Positions 17,524-26,980 of a DNA stretch of 64,000 nt are shown here, one piece after another. Position 1 is the stretch's first letter. The number at the start of each line of letters is the position of its first letter. The DNA comes from Muricauda sp. SCSIO 65647. GTDB taxonomy: Bacteria; Bacteroidota; Bacteroidia; Flavobacteriales; Flavobacteriaceae. The stretch is from NCBI RefSeq assembly GCF_021534965.1, contig NZ_CP091037.1:1962501-2026500 (forward strand). Reading direction: 5' to 3'. The translations under genes were made by a program, and so were the position numbers. The notes beneath the pieces are model-generated. The model was not told the origin of the DNA. It saw only the letters and a list, made by a program, of their open reading frames with translations, and did no database searches.

Positions 17524-20235
17524 ATGAAAAAAGTCTACTTGGTTTTTGCTGCACTTTTAGTGTCGGCAATGGTATTTTCTCAAGGAACAATAACCGGGAA
17601 GGTACTAGATGAAGAACTTGGGCAACCACTGCCCGGGGCCTCAGTTGTTGTGAAAGGCACACAGAATGGAACATCGACTGATTTTGATGGAAATTTTACT
17701 CTAGAGATTGATTCTGGTTCAGGAATTTTGGTCGTTTCATACATTGGCTTTATCACAAAAGAAATTTCGTTCAGTGCCGTGGGTGATGTCGGAACAATAA
17801 CACTTCAATCTGATACAGAAGTATTGGAAGGTGTTATCGTTACAGGGGTACAAGATATAGCCAAAGACCGTAAAACCCCGGTCGCCGTATCTACCATCAA
17901 AGCTGTAGAAATACAAGAGAAACTAGGCTCTCAGGAATTTCCGGAAATATTGAATACGACACCATCGATTTATGCCACTAAGACAGGAGGTGGTTTTGGT
18001 GATGCAAGGGTAAACATTAGAGGTTTTGATACCAATAACTCGGCCGTGATGATAAACGGTATTCCGGTCAATGACATGGAGAACGGACGGGTGTTTTGGA
18101 GTAACTGGGCAGGTCTTTCAGATGTTACTTCTGCTATTCAAGTACAGCGTGGCCTGGGTTCTTCAAAGCTGGCAATTTCTTCTGTCGGTGGTACAATCAA
18201 TGTAATTACCAAAAGCTCGCAGAATAGGGAAGGAGGCTCTTTCGGAACAACCATTGGCAATAATGACTATTTAAAAACCATAGCATCTTATTCTACCGGT
18301 ATTTCAGATAATGGATTTTCTGCTTCTGTATTGTTGAGTAGAACTGCAGGAAGTATGTATGCAGATGGTACTGAATTCGAAGGGTATAACTTTTTCTTGG
18401 GGTTAGGGTATACCACAGATGAGCATAGCCTCGAATTTATGGTCACTGGTGCACCACAATGGCACCATCAAAGAAGTTTTGCCCCATCCATTGCCGACTA
18501 CATAAGATTCAGTGACAATGGCGTGGATCCCGATAGAAGATATAACAGTGATTGGGGTATTTTAGATGGGCAAGAATTTAACTTTAGAAGGAACTTTTAC
18601 CACAAGCCCGTTATCAGTTTAAACTGGACTTGGAACATCAACAATGTTTCAACATTGGAAACCTCTACCTATGCATCATTTGGCCGTGGTGGTGGTACCG
18701 GAGAGATCGGTCGTGCCGCGGGAGCAAGACAGTTTGACGGTAGATGGAAAACACCTAACGGTTTGGTCGATGTCGAGCGTATCAGGGCATATAACTCTGG
18801 TCAACCAGTATTGTTCGATGGCGAGATCGTACAGAGAGAGCTTACCAATGGGCTATATGTGAACCAAGGCAACGGAGATCGCTCTGCTGCCAACGGTATA
18901 ACGCGTAGGGCTTCTATCAACTCCCATAACTGGTTTGGTATTTTGGCCAACCTCAACAACCGATTTACCGATGCGCTGACAATTGATTTCGGTATTGATC
19001 TGAGAAGATATAAAGGATATCACTACAGAAGAGTGAACAATCGTTTGGGGGGTGATGCCTATCTACAGACAGACAACCAGAACAATGACCCTAATCCCTT
19101 GTTTTTTGAAACATATGATGCCAATCAGCCATGGTGGGTGTTCGGTGATATAGATGAAGAAGAGAAAATCGATTACTACAATATTGGATATGTCAATTGG
19201 ATGGGTGTCTTCGGGCAGGTAGAATACAACTTCACGCCCGACATCACGGCTTTCGTACAAGGCGCACTTTCGAACCAAGGTTTTTCAAGAGAGGAGTTTT
19301 TCGCGGAAGTACCCCCTGCGCAAACCGACTATGAGAACATTTTAGGGGGCAATATCAAGGGAGGTGTGAACTGGAACATTGATGCACACCACAACATATT
19401 TGCCAATGCAGGATTTTACTCAAAACAGCCTTTGTTTGATGCAGTGTTCATAAATTTCTCTAACACGGTGAACCCAAATTTAACAAATGAGAAGATTGTA
19501 GGCACCGAGATAGGATACGGATTCAGAAGTTCGATGTTGAGGGCAAACGTAAACCTTTACAGAACCAGTTGGACAGATCGATTTGAATCTGTTGCGGCAA
19601 CCTTTAATTCAGGAGAGCCTGATGAAGTGAGAGGTAATGCCAATTTGTTGGGCATTACCCAAGTGCATACCGGTATCGAGTTTGATGCGATGTTTATGCC
19701 GAACGACAGGCTGACTTTTACCGGAATGTTGTCGATAGGAAATTACGAATACAAAGACGACGTCAATGCTACTTTCTTCGATGCCAACCAAAACCCTATC
19801 ATAGTCGATGGCCAGCCACAAGAAGTGCTATTGCCCTTAGATGGTGTTAAGGTGGGTGATGCTGCCCAATTCACTGCTTTTATTGGGGCTGATGTTAGAG
19901 TTTTGGACAATCTAAATGTTGATGCAGGTTATCGCTTTGCCGATAATTTGTATGCCGATTTCGATGCTACTGATATTACCGAAGAGGGCGCTTTGAAATT
20001 GCCATCATTTGGTTTGGTTGATGCGGGCCTTTCCTTTAGGTTGCCCTTTATGGAACAAACCATGAATTTCAGGTTGAACGTAAACAATCTTTTTGATGAG
20101 GTATATATCGCTGAATCTGACACCAACATATTTGCAGAGCCGGGTGATGATACCTATATGGGCATCAATACCAGAAACCGTGTTTTCTTTGGTTTTGGTA
20201 GAACTTGGAATGCAAGCTTAAGATTTAATTTTTAA
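17524..20235 (+). CDS. TonB-dependent receptor with CarboxypepD_reg-like domain
   Basis: A 903-residue outer-membrane receptor: signal peptide ending VFSQ (residue 20), CarboxypepD_reg-like beta-sandwich (about 22-105, GTITGKVLDEELGQPLPGASV, typical of Bacteroidota), a plug domain (about 110-230, RGFDTNNSAVMINGIPVND), and a barrel ending in LRFNF. It resembles SusC-type length but no susD-like gene follows, so a carbohydrate role cannot be inferred. Transcribed alone: no exact promoter box is visible upstream (GACTTTTG, 7 of 8 positions matching TAnnTTTG, at about 17490), and a strong terminator follows. Confidence 0.93.
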   Translation: MKKVYLVFAALLVSAMVFSQGTITGKVLDEELGQPLPGASVVVKGTQNGTSTDFDGNFTLEIDSGSGILVVSYIGFITKEISFSAVGDVGTITLQSDTEVLEGVIVTGVQDIAKDRKTPVAVSTIKAVEIQEKLGSQEFPEILNTTPSIYATKTGGGFGDARVNIRGFDTNNSAVMINGIPVNDMENGRVFWSNWAGLSDVTSAIQVQRGLGSSKLAISSVGGTINVITKSSQNREGGSFGTTIGNNDYLKTIASYSTGISDNGFSASVLLSRTAGSMYADGTEFEGYNFFLGLGYTTDEHSLEFMVTGAPQWHHQRSFAPSIADYIRFSDNGVDPDRRYNSDWGILDGQEFNFRRNFYHKPVISLNWTWNINNVSTLETSTYASFGRGGGTGEIGRAAGARQFDGRWKTPNGLVDVERIRAYNSGQPVLFDGEIVQRELTNGLYVNQGNGDRSAANGITRRASINSHNWFGILANLNNRFTDALTIDFGIDLRRYKGYHYRRVNNRLGGDAYLQTDNQNNDPNPLFFETYDANQPWWVFGDIDEEEKIDYYNIGYVNWMGVFGQVEYNFTPDITAFVQGALSNQGFSREEFFAEVPPAQTDYENILGGNIKGGVNWNIDAHHNIFANAGFYSKQPLFDAVFINFSNTVNPNLTNEKIVGTEIGYGFRSSMLRANVNLYRTSWTDRFESVAATFNSGEPDEVRGNANLLGITQVHTGIEFDAMFMPNDRLTFTGMLSIGNYEYKDDVNATFFDANQNPIIVDGQPQEVLLPLDGVKVGDAAQFTAFIGADVRVLDNLNVDAGYRFADNLYADFDATDITEEGALKLPSFGLVDAGLSFRLPFMEQTMNFRLNVNNLFDEVYIAESDTNIFAEPGDDTYMGINTRNRVFFGFGRTWNASLRFNF

Positions 20236-20255
20236 GAAAAGACCTATAGTTATGC

Positions 20256-20287
20256 AAAAACCCTGACCAAGGTGTCAGGGTTTTTTT
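20256..20287 (+). terminator. Intrinsic terminator after the TonB receptor
   Basis: CCCTGAC (20261-20267) and GTCAGGG (20274-20280) pair with a 6-base loop, flanked by five A and seven T residues. Confidence 0.92.
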
Positions 20288-20327
20288 ATTTCTAAAAATC
20301 ACTACATTTAAGCTTCAAAATTCAGTT

Positions 20328-20765
20328 ATGGAAATCCTGCAAAACCTACACTCTTATTTTGCCTATGTCGTATTGGCGATTTTGGTCGTTGCCGTGTTCA
20401 ATGCCTTTTCAGGTTGGTTGGGCAAGCGAATGTTCACTATGCACAAAGACCTCCGAATCAGTCTGTTTGCGCTCATATTGAGCCATATTCAATTGTTGAT
20501 CGGTCTTGTTGTCTACTTTATGTCTGCAAGTGGTTTGAAGGCCATTCAAGCCTTGGGAATGGGAGGGTTAAACGCCCAAGCCCGTCTTTTGGCATTAGAG
20601 CACCCTTTGATCAATATCATTGCCATTGTTTTGATTACCATTGGATGGTCGCGACATAAAAAGTTCTTGGAAGGCGATAAAAAGTTCAAGAGTATCGCCA
20701 TTTTCTATGGTCTGGGGCTGTTGTTGATCCTTAGCCGTATCCCTTGGGGACTGTGGTTCAGCTAA
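20328..20765 (+). CDS. Conserved four-helix membrane protein with histidines
   Basis: A 145-residue protein with four predicted membrane helices (about 12-30, 42-64, 90-105, 122-142). Histidines occur near helix ends (NLHSY, FTMHKD, LSHIQ, ALEHPL), and a HPLINIIAI segment recalls small cytochrome-b-like or heme-copper accessory proteins. That is resemblance only; no haem-binding motif is diagnostic. Similar Flavobacteriaceae proteins exist under inconsistent names. A near-match box TACATTTA lies at 20303-20310, 18 bases before the ATG. Function unknown. Confidence 0.72.
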   Translation: MEILQNLHSYFAYVVLAILVVAVFNAFSGWLGKRMFTMHKDLRISLFALILSHIQLLIGLVVYFMSASGLKAIQALGMGGLNAQARLLALEHPLINIIAIVLITIGWSRHKKFLEGDKKFKSIAIFYGLGLLLILSRIPWGLWFS

Positions 20766-20952
20766 TATTTCATTAAAAGGCTGCAACAATCAGAAAGTGC
20801 ATTAATCATTAAATTCTTACAAAACATAAAATATTTTCGGTAATCCATACAATTATTGTTTAATTTAGTGTAGGAAAAACCTTAGATTGAACTTGAAGGT
20901 AGATTCAATGTCTATGGTAACCTAAGTTAGATAACCATTAAGCCTGAGAAAT

Positions 20953-21249
20953 ATGGGAACTGAAAAGTTTAAATTGACAATTCTGATTGCGGTAATTTTT
21001 ACATTCTCTTTGACAAGCTGTAAAGAAGATAGAATAGCCGCCAATGAAGCATGTGTAAGTGCATGGAACGCATGTAAAAATAAGTGTCCTGAATATCCTG
21101 ATTGTGACTACCCCGGCTTAGATGCCACGCCAGAAGAGCTAAATGCATTCAATGAATGTCTTTTGGGAATTAAGATTAGGGAAGACTGCCTGGAAAGCTG
21201 TGATGAGGCTTTGGTAGAATGCCTGACCACTCCCCTTCAAGAGAATTGA
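20953..21249 (+). CDS. Cysteine-rich small lipoprotein with mirrored CX6CX3C motif
   Basis: A 98-residue protein. The signal sequence ends in a lipobox LTSC with Cys23 as the lipidated residue. Eight further Cys follow at 34, 41, 45, 51, 69, 79, 83 and 90. The outer ones form a mirror pattern, CX6CX3C then CX3CX6C, around a Pro/Asp-rich turn. Two CX3C helices joined by disulfides is the alpha-hairpinin arrangement, so a disulfide-locked helical hairpin outside the inner membrane is likely. No family name or function is recognised. It stands alone, converging on the EEP nuclease gene. Confidence 0.75.
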   Translation: MGTEKFKLTILIAVIFTFSLTSCKEDRIAANEACVSAWNACKNKCPEYPDCDYPGLDATPEELNAFNECLLGIKIREDCLESCDEALVECLTTPLQEN

Positions 21250-21276
21250 ATCACCCGAACACATTTCGCTACTCAA

Positions 21277-22326
21277 TTATTGGGAGACGTGCTTTACTAA
21301 AAATAAATATACTGGAAAGTGGTCGGCGTACCCACCCTGATAGGTGGTGCCCACATAGGTGCGAAACGGATAGCCTTTGTACCGGCCATTTTGGTTTTTC
21401 AGATAATCAGGGTCGTAGACGCCGACTTTCCAATACGAATAGCCCTCCTTGCCGTTTGATAGCACATTGGCCGTGAAGTAAAATTGATCAAAGAGGTTCC
21501 ATTTGTCACGGTAGGCCAATGAGCCCACGCCTTTTTTGAATAGTTTCTCCATAGGATTAAAAAGCCCAAGGCTATCCAGTTTTTTGATCTTGCCTTCGGT
21601 TTTCAATACTTTTTTGAAACTGGCGTCAATGGGATCGTCATTAAAATCGCCCATCGAAACAATTTTGGCACTATTGTTCAGCCCTTGAATTGAATCTATG
21701 ATTCGCTTGTTCAATCGAGCTGCCCTTATTCTGTTTAATCTACTTTTGGCTTCGCCACCACTACGTGAGGGCCAATGGTTGACAACAAAATAAAATTCCT
21801 CATCATCCAACAAGCCACCCACCACAAGTTGGTCACGGGTGTAATCTCGATTTCCATCTTCATCAAAAAGCAATAGTCGATGGCTTTTGAACGAATGGGG
21901 CAAAAAAACATCCTTTTTATATAGCAATGCCACATCAATGCCTCGTTCGTCGGGCGAATCAAAATGTACGATTCCGTAGTTTTTCGCTCTCAGATTTTTA
22001 TGTGCGGCCAAGTCGTTGACGACCAGTTTGTTCTCAGCTTCACAGAGACCGATGATATCAGGCGCGTTACCCGTGGTTTCTTTGCCGATTTCAGAAAGTA
22101 CTTTTGAGATGTGCGCTATTTTTTTCTGATAGCGCACGTCAGTCCAATGGTAAGCCCCCGATGGGGTTCTTTCATCATCGAATATCAGGGTGTCATTTAT
22201 GGTATCGAATAGGTTTTCGATATTGTAAAAGGCAATACTCCTTATTTGATAAACTTTTTTTGATTGACCAAAACCCGATAGCCAAAAAAAATAGAACAGA
22301 ATAATCATCAGTCTCATCATCAACAC
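21277..22326 (-). CDS. Secreted endonuclease/exonuclease/phosphatase-family protein
   Basis: A 349-residue EEP-superfamily enzyme with an N-terminal signal peptide (cleavage near GFGQ), hence periplasmic or secreted. Active-site segments in order: AFYNIENLFD (Asn), GLCEAEN (metal-binding Glu), RGIDVALLY, NHWPSRSGG (His), GDFNDDP (Asp/Asn) and the final YADHFPV (His). These match metal-dependent DNase I-like nucleases and phosphoesterases. It is divergent from a TonB receptor that is followed by a DUF5689 lipoprotein, which suggests degradation of extracellular nucleic acid. M1 or M3/M4 could be the start. No terminator is seen at its end; the Cys-rich lipoprotein gene converges 27 bases away. 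Confidence 0.92.
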   Translation of the reverse strand: MLMMRLMIILFYFFWLSGFGQSKKVYQIRSIAFYNIENLFDTINDTLIFDDERTPSGAYHWTDVRYQKKIAHISKVLSEIGKETTGNAPDIIGLCEAENKLVVNDLAAHKNLRAKNYGIVHFDSPDERGIDVALLYKKDVFLPHSFKSHRLLLFDEDGNRDYTRDQLVVGGLLDDEEFYFVVNHWPSRSGGEAKSRLNRIRAARLNKRIIDSIQGLNNSAKIVSMGDFNDDPIDASFKKVLKTEGKIKKLDSLGLFNPMEKLFKKGVGSLAYRDKWNLFDQFYFTANVLSNGKEGYSYWKVGVYDPDYLKNQNGRYKGYPFRTYVGTTYQGGYADHFPVYLFLVKHVSQ

Positions 22327-22413
22327 TTTGTGGTTAAAACAAGAAAATTTGAAGTAGAGTCATTGGCCATAATTGCACAATTTTATGTAAAATTGGGGAA
22401 ACACTAACCAAAA

Positions 22414-25149
22414 ATGCGGATATCACTATTGATACTGCTCTTCTCTGTATTGCCTAAAATGAATGGGCAACGAGCTATCACTATTTCGGGCAAATTGATA
22501 GATGCACAATCGAACAAACTTTTCGAAAATGTATCGGTCTCCATTGAAGGTTCCTCTTTTTCTACAATGACAGATTCGAAGGGTGAATTCATCATAATCG
22601 CAGAATTGAGCGGAGAACAGTTATTGGTCTGTACTTTCAATGATTATGTGCCGAAAAGAATTCCGGTCTATTTCGGTGGGAGCAACATTGACCTTGGCGT
22701 CATTTCTTTGGAACCTGACCTGACCGTAGACCAAACTGACAACCTCATTACACTGACAGATACCGATCTTTCCGATGATGTTGGAATAGTATCTAACGCC
22801 GTAGCACTGTTACAAGCGACCCGTGATGTCTTTTTGAACCGTGCAGCCTTTGATTTCGGGCAAGCCTTTTTTAGGGTAAGGGGTTATGATTCCCGTGAGG
22901 GAAAAGTACTGATCAATGGCCTGCCCATGAACAAGCTTTTTGATGGAAGACCCCAATGGAACAACTGGGGCGGACTTAACGATGTGGTCAGAAACCAGAC
23001 CTACACGAATGGTTTGGAAGCAGCTGACCTTACCTTTGGCGGCATTCTGGGAAACACCAATATCGACACTCGACCATCAGGGCTCCGTCCAGGAATTCGG
23101 CTATCGGCATCAGCATCAAACAGAACCTATACAAGTCGGCTTATGGCCACGTATACCTCACCTCTTCAAAAAAGAGTGGCCTACTCTTTCTCTGCTTCAA
23201 GGCGCTGGGCAAAAGAGGGTTATATTGACGGCACCCTTTATGACGCCTATTCTTTTTTTGGAGCGTTGGAATACCGGCCCAGTGGCACCCATGCCCTTAT
23301 GTTGACCGCTATTTTGGCAAAGAATCGTAGGGGTCGTTCACCTGCCGTTACCGAAGAGGTTTTTGAATTGGCCGGAAATCGGTACAACCCATATTGGGGC
23401 ATACAGAACGGTGATATTCGCAATGCCCGTGAACGCGATATTTTCGAACCTATCATCATGTTGAACCACTATTTTCAATCTGGTGGACTTACATTGACAT
23501 CTGGTATCGCTTACCAATTTGGTGCGCAATCAAGAAGCAGACTAGGATATTTCAATGCCCCTAACCCCGACCCAACCTATTATCGTTACTTACCGAGTTT
23601 CTACATCAATAATCCCATAGGGGCCGATTTTACCAATGCTGCCCTTGCCAAAGAAGGGTTCTTGGAAAACCTCCAGCTTAATTGGAACAATCTTTATTTG
23701 GCCAACTCAAATACGGTCAACGCCGAAAAAGCTGCTTATGTTTTATATGATGATGTTGTGAAGAACGTCCGTTTTATGGCCAACAGTGTGGCCAATTTAC
23801 AATTGGGAGACTATTTTAAAGTTGATGCAGGAATCAATCTTCATAATCTTTTTTCAGAAAATTATGCCGAACTGGATGATTTGCTGGGGGCATCATTTCA
23901 TGAAGATATCGACCCTTTTTCAGATACATTGAATGATGTGAATGGAGAAATGAACAAGGTACAAGGTGACATTTTTTCTTATCACTATGAGATTGATGCC
24001 ACGACCTTGAATGGTTTTGTACAACTGAGAACAAATATCAATAAGTGGGAAGCCTTTCTTTCCACAGCACTTTCAAATACTTCTTACCAACGTATCGGAT
24101 TGTTTCAAAACGAAAGGTTTCTAGAAAGCTCTTTTGGCAAAGGTGAAAAGATCCACTTCTTAGATTATGCCCTCAAAGGAGGTGTTTCGTATCAATTCTC
24201 GGGAAGGCACTGGCTAAGAACGCATGCAGCATATCTGACCAGGCCTCCTGTGCTTCAGAGCACATTTGTGAATCCCCGTGAAAGCAATGAGATTGTTGCG
24301 GATATTCAAAGTGAAACGGTTTCTTCGGTTGATTTGAACTATTTCTTAAGGCTGCCTGACTTGACGGGAAGAGTAACCGGGTTTTATACGCGATTTCAAA
24401 ACACCACCGATATCAATTTCTTTTTTGTTGATTCGGGTGTGGGTTCTGATTTTGTTCAAGAAGTCATTACCGATCTTGACAAACTGAATATGGGCATTGA
24501 GCTTGGGTTAGCGTATGAGGTTTCTTCAAATGTTACGCTGTCACTGGTGGCCAGTATGGGGAAATATCTGTATGCCAATAATCCATCCGTAACGATAAAC
24601 TTTGATACAGCTGGTCAAGAAGAACCTATTGACCAAGAGGGAAACATTGATTTGGGCTTTGCCGATATCAAAGATTACAGATTGGCCCAAGGGCCACAAC
24701 GGGCAATGGCATTTGGCATTGAATATCGCGACCCCGAATATTGGTGGGCGGGGGCCACTGCCAATCATTTGGCAAACAATTACGAACAGATATCGACCAT
24801 CACCAGAACCCCGAGTTTTTTGTTAGATCCAGAAACAGGCCAACGTTTTGTTGATGCCACCGAAGAAAATGTGACCAAACTTTTGGCACAAGAACCGCTT
24901 GATGATTTCTATTTGCTGAATTTGGTGGGAGGTAAGTCATGGTTGATCAATGACAAGTACATCAGCATATTTGCCAGTGTGAACAATTTGTTCGATACGG
25001 TTTTTAGAACAGGAGGATATGAACAAAGTAGAAATGGCAATTTTGGCCAATTACAACAAGACAATTTACGGGATAACCCCACTTTTGCGCCGAAATATTG
25101 GTACGGATTTGGACGCACTTATTTTTTGAATGTGGCCGTGAGTTTTTGA
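22414..25149 (+). CDS. TonB-dependent receptor-like protein with carboxypeptidase-regulatory N-domain
   Basis: A 911-residue outer-membrane protein: signal peptide (to about residue 18, MNGQ), CarboxypepD_reg-like domain (about 20-100, ITISGKLIDAQSNKLFENVSVSIEG), then a plug (FRVRGYDSREGKVLINGLPMNKLFDGRPQWNNWGGLND) and a long barrel ending LNVAVSF. The plug is less canonical than usual, and an inserted acidic stretch (TVDQTDNLITLTDTDLSDD) precedes it. The gene is divergent from the EEP nuclease and followed 55 bases later by a DUF5689/lamin-tail lipoprotein, which could be its surface partner much as SusD partners SusC. The substrate is inferred to be nucleic-acid or phosphate-related. Confidence 0.88.
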   Translation: MRISLLILLFSVLPKMNGQRAITISGKLIDAQSNKLFENVSVSIEGSSFSTMTDSKGEFIIIAELSGEQLLVCTFNDYVPKRIPVYFGGSNIDLGVISLEPDLTVDQTDNLITLTDTDLSDDVGIVSNAVALLQATRDVFLNRAAFDFGQAFFRVRGYDSREGKVLINGLPMNKLFDGRPQWNNWGGLNDVVRNQTYTNGLEAADLTFGGILGNTNIDTRPSGLRPGIRLSASASNRTYTSRLMATYTSPLQKRVAYSFSASRRWAKEGYIDGTLYDAYSFFGALEYRPSGTHALMLTAILAKNRRGRSPAVTEEVFELAGNRYNPYWGIQNGDIRNARERDIFEPIIMLNHYFQSGGLTLTSGIAYQFGAQSRSRLGYFNAPNPDPTYYRYLPSFYINNPIGADFTNAALAKEGFLENLQLNWNNLYLANSNTVNAEKAAYVLYDDVVKNVRFMANSVANLQLGDYFKVDAGINLHNLFSENYAELDDLLGASFHEDIDPFSDTLNDVNGEMNKVQGDIFSYHYEIDATTLNGFVQLRTNINKWEAFLSTALSNTSYQRIGLFQNERFLESSFGKGEKIHFLDYALKGGVSYQFSGRHWLRTHAAYLTRPPVLQSTFVNPRESNEIVADIQSETVSSVDLNYFLRLPDLTGRVTGFYTRFQNTTDINFFFVDSGVGSDFVQEVITDLDKLNMGIELGLAYEVSSNVTLSLVASMGKYLYANNPSVTINFDTAGQEEPIDQEGNIDLGFADIKDYRLAQGPQRAMAFGIEYRDPEYWWAGATANHLANNYEQISTITRTPSFLLDPETGQRFVDATEENVTKLLAQEPLDDFYLLNLVGGKSWLINDKYISIFASVNNLFDTVFRTGGYEQSRNGNFGQLQQDNLRDNPTFAPKYWYGFGRTYFLNVAVSF

Positions 25150-25204
25150 AAGACGGTCTAGGATCAATAGAGAAGAAAAGGGAATAAGAATAGTTAAAAC
25201 TTTA

Positions 25205-26566
25205 ATGGCAAACATTCGTGTTTTTTTGTCGGTAGTATCGGTTTTTGTTTGGTTGTTCGGTTGTGTCAAAAACCAAGACTTTACTCTAATTTCCAATGCA
25301 TGTGAGGCAAATTTGGCCGCCAATGCCACTTTTGCCGACGTAAAGGCCCTTTATCAGGGAGAGTTGTTACAGATACAAGAAGACTTGGTGATTGAGGGAT
25401 ATGTGGTTTCTTCAGACAGGGCTGGAAATTTCTTTAGTGTATTGCATTTTCAAGATTCACCTACAAATGCAACCGAAGGCTTTCAAATTGAGATAGACCT
25501 TTTTGAATCTCACTTGCTGTTTGAGCCTGGCAGCAAGATTTTGATAAGGGTCAAAGGGCTGTATTTGGGTCAGAGTAGAGATGTTTTCAAGCTTGGTGGC
25601 ACTTTTGCCGCTTTTGGCACCACTAATGTCGGCAGATTACCTGCTCTAAAGATTCCCGAACATGTTTTTAGAAGTTGTGACGAAATTGTTTCGGTTCAAC
25701 CAAGAGAAATAGAACTGGTCGAATTGGATGACGGTTTCACGAACTTCCTGGTTAAAATCGATAGCCTTGAATTTGTGGAAGATGAACTGGGGTTGCCATT
25801 CGCTGAACCTGGGGAAGAAACCGAACGTACACTCAGAGATTGCCATGGCAACGAGTTGGTTTTGCTAAATAGTGGGTTTGCCGATTTTCAGGCTGAGGGA
25901 CTTCCAGAAGGAAATGGTTGGATAACAGGTATACTTTTAAGGGAAAATGATGATTTTCAACTTGTCATCCGTAATCTGGGAGATATCGGGTTTACCAATG
26001 AAAGATGTGAAGAAATTGTGACTGAGTTTACCTCAACTGAAATCTTTTTTTCTGAGTTGGCCGATCCAGATAACAATGCCAGGGCAAGGTTTGTAGAGTT
26101 GTACAATGCAGCTGATGAACCTTTGGATTTGAACGGATGGACACTTCGCCGCTATACCAATGCCAATACCGATGTAGGTTCGACCATTGATCTTTCAGGA
26201 TTCACCATTGCGGCCCAAAGCACCTTTGTCATCTCGCCCAATGCCACTGAATTTGAAAATGTATATGGATTTCCTCCCGACATGGGGGTTTCCACAAACA
26301 GCCCCGCCGATTCAAACGGAGATGACAATTTAGAGTTGGTCGACCCTTTCGGAACGGTCATCGATGTCTTTGGCATAATCGGTGAAGATGGCTCTGGTAC
26401 CAATCATGAGTTTGAAGATGGTCGGGCACTTCGAAATATAGACGTGGCACAAGGTAACCCCAACTACACTTTTGTAGAGTGGACAATTTTCAATGATACC
26501 GGGGCAGAGGGTACCATCGACCGACCCCAAAACGCCCCAGAAGATTTTTCTCCTGGTGAGCGTTAG
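25205..26566 (+). CDS. DUF5689 and lamin-tail domain lipoprotein
   Basis: A 453-residue lipoprotein (lipobox LFGC, Cys20). The N-terminal half (about 40-280) matches DUF5689, an OB-fold-like domain seen beside TonB receptors: IEGYVVSSDRAGNFFSVLHFQD, then GSKILIRVKGLYLGQSRDVFKLGG. The C-terminal half (about 283-440) is a lamin-tail domain (LTD): IFFSELADPDNNARARFVELYNAADEPLDLNGWTLRRYTN. LTDs commonly sit on secreted nucleases in bacteria and are thought to bind nucleic acid or surfaces. With the EEP nuclease and TonB receptor next door, a surface capture role is inferred. The molecule has no catalytic motif of its own. Confidence 0.88.
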   Translation: MANIRVFLSVVSVFVWLFGCVKNQDFTLISNACEANLAANATFADVKALYQGELLQIQEDLVIEGYVVSSDRAGNFFSVLHFQDSPTNATEGFQIEIDLFESHLLFEPGSKILIRVKGLYLGQSRDVFKLGGTFAAFGTTNVGRLPALKIPEHVFRSCDEIVSVQPREIELVELDDGFTNFLVKIDSLEFVEDELGLPFAEPGEETERTLRDCHGNELVLLNSGFADFQAEGLPEGNGWITGILLRENDDFQLVIRNLGDIGFTNERCEEIVTEFTSTEIFFSELADPDNNARARFVELYNAADEPLDLNGWTLRRYTNANTDVGSTIDLSGFTIAAQSTFVISPNATEFENVYGFPPDMGVSTNSPADSNGDDNLELVDPFGTVIDVFGIIGEDGSGTNHEFEDGRALRNIDVAQGNPNYTFVEWTIFNDTGAEGTIDRPQNAPEDFSPGER

Positions 26567-26578
26567 GCCCGAAAGAGG

Positions 26579-26980
26579 TCATACCACAGATTTTAATATG
26601 CCATCAAGCTTTTTTATGGTCAATGGCTTTAGTATATAGTTATGGACGATATCAAAATCTTTTGCCCGTTCTAAATCTCGCTGAGCGATAGAAGAGCTTA
26701 CGATATATACATATACTTTGTCTTCATTGTGATGGGGTAATTTGATGAAGTCTTCCAAAAAATCCCAACCATCCATGATGGGCATGTTCAGGTCAAGTAG
26801 AATGACTTCTGGCAGTTTTTCACCTTTTTCGGTTATTTCTTTTAAACCTTTGATGGCATCATACCCATTTTCAAACACCAAAATACTTTCAGAGAACTTG
26901 AGCTCACCCATGATCTTTTTTGCCCAATACGTATATATGGGATCGTCATCGATGACACATGCACGTTTTATCCTTTTCAT
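26579..26980 (-). CDS. Single-domain response regulator
   Basis: A 133-residue receiver domain only, with no output domain. Acidic pocket Asp11-Asp12-Asp13, phospho-acceptor Asp63 in LLDLNMP, signalling Ser/Thr position in SSS (95-97), Lys118 in LKPL. It starts 4 bases inside the end of the PAS histidine kinase, so the two are translationally coupled and probably form a pair. Such CheY-like regulators act by protein-protein contact or pass phosphate to another protein; the target is not in this window. Confidence 0.93.
   Translation of the reverse strand: MKRIKRACVIDDDPIYTYWAKKIMGELKFSESILVFENGYDAIKGLKEITEKGEKLPEVILLDLNMPIMDGWDFLEDFIKLPHHNEDKVYVYIVSSSIAQRDLERAKDFDIVHNYILKPLTIKKLDGILKSVV

Noticed and set aside
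17524-26566. Polysaccharide utilisation locus around the large TonB receptors
   Set aside because: No SusD-like protein, no glycoside hydrolase, polysaccharide lyase or sulfatase; only nuclease-type partners are present.
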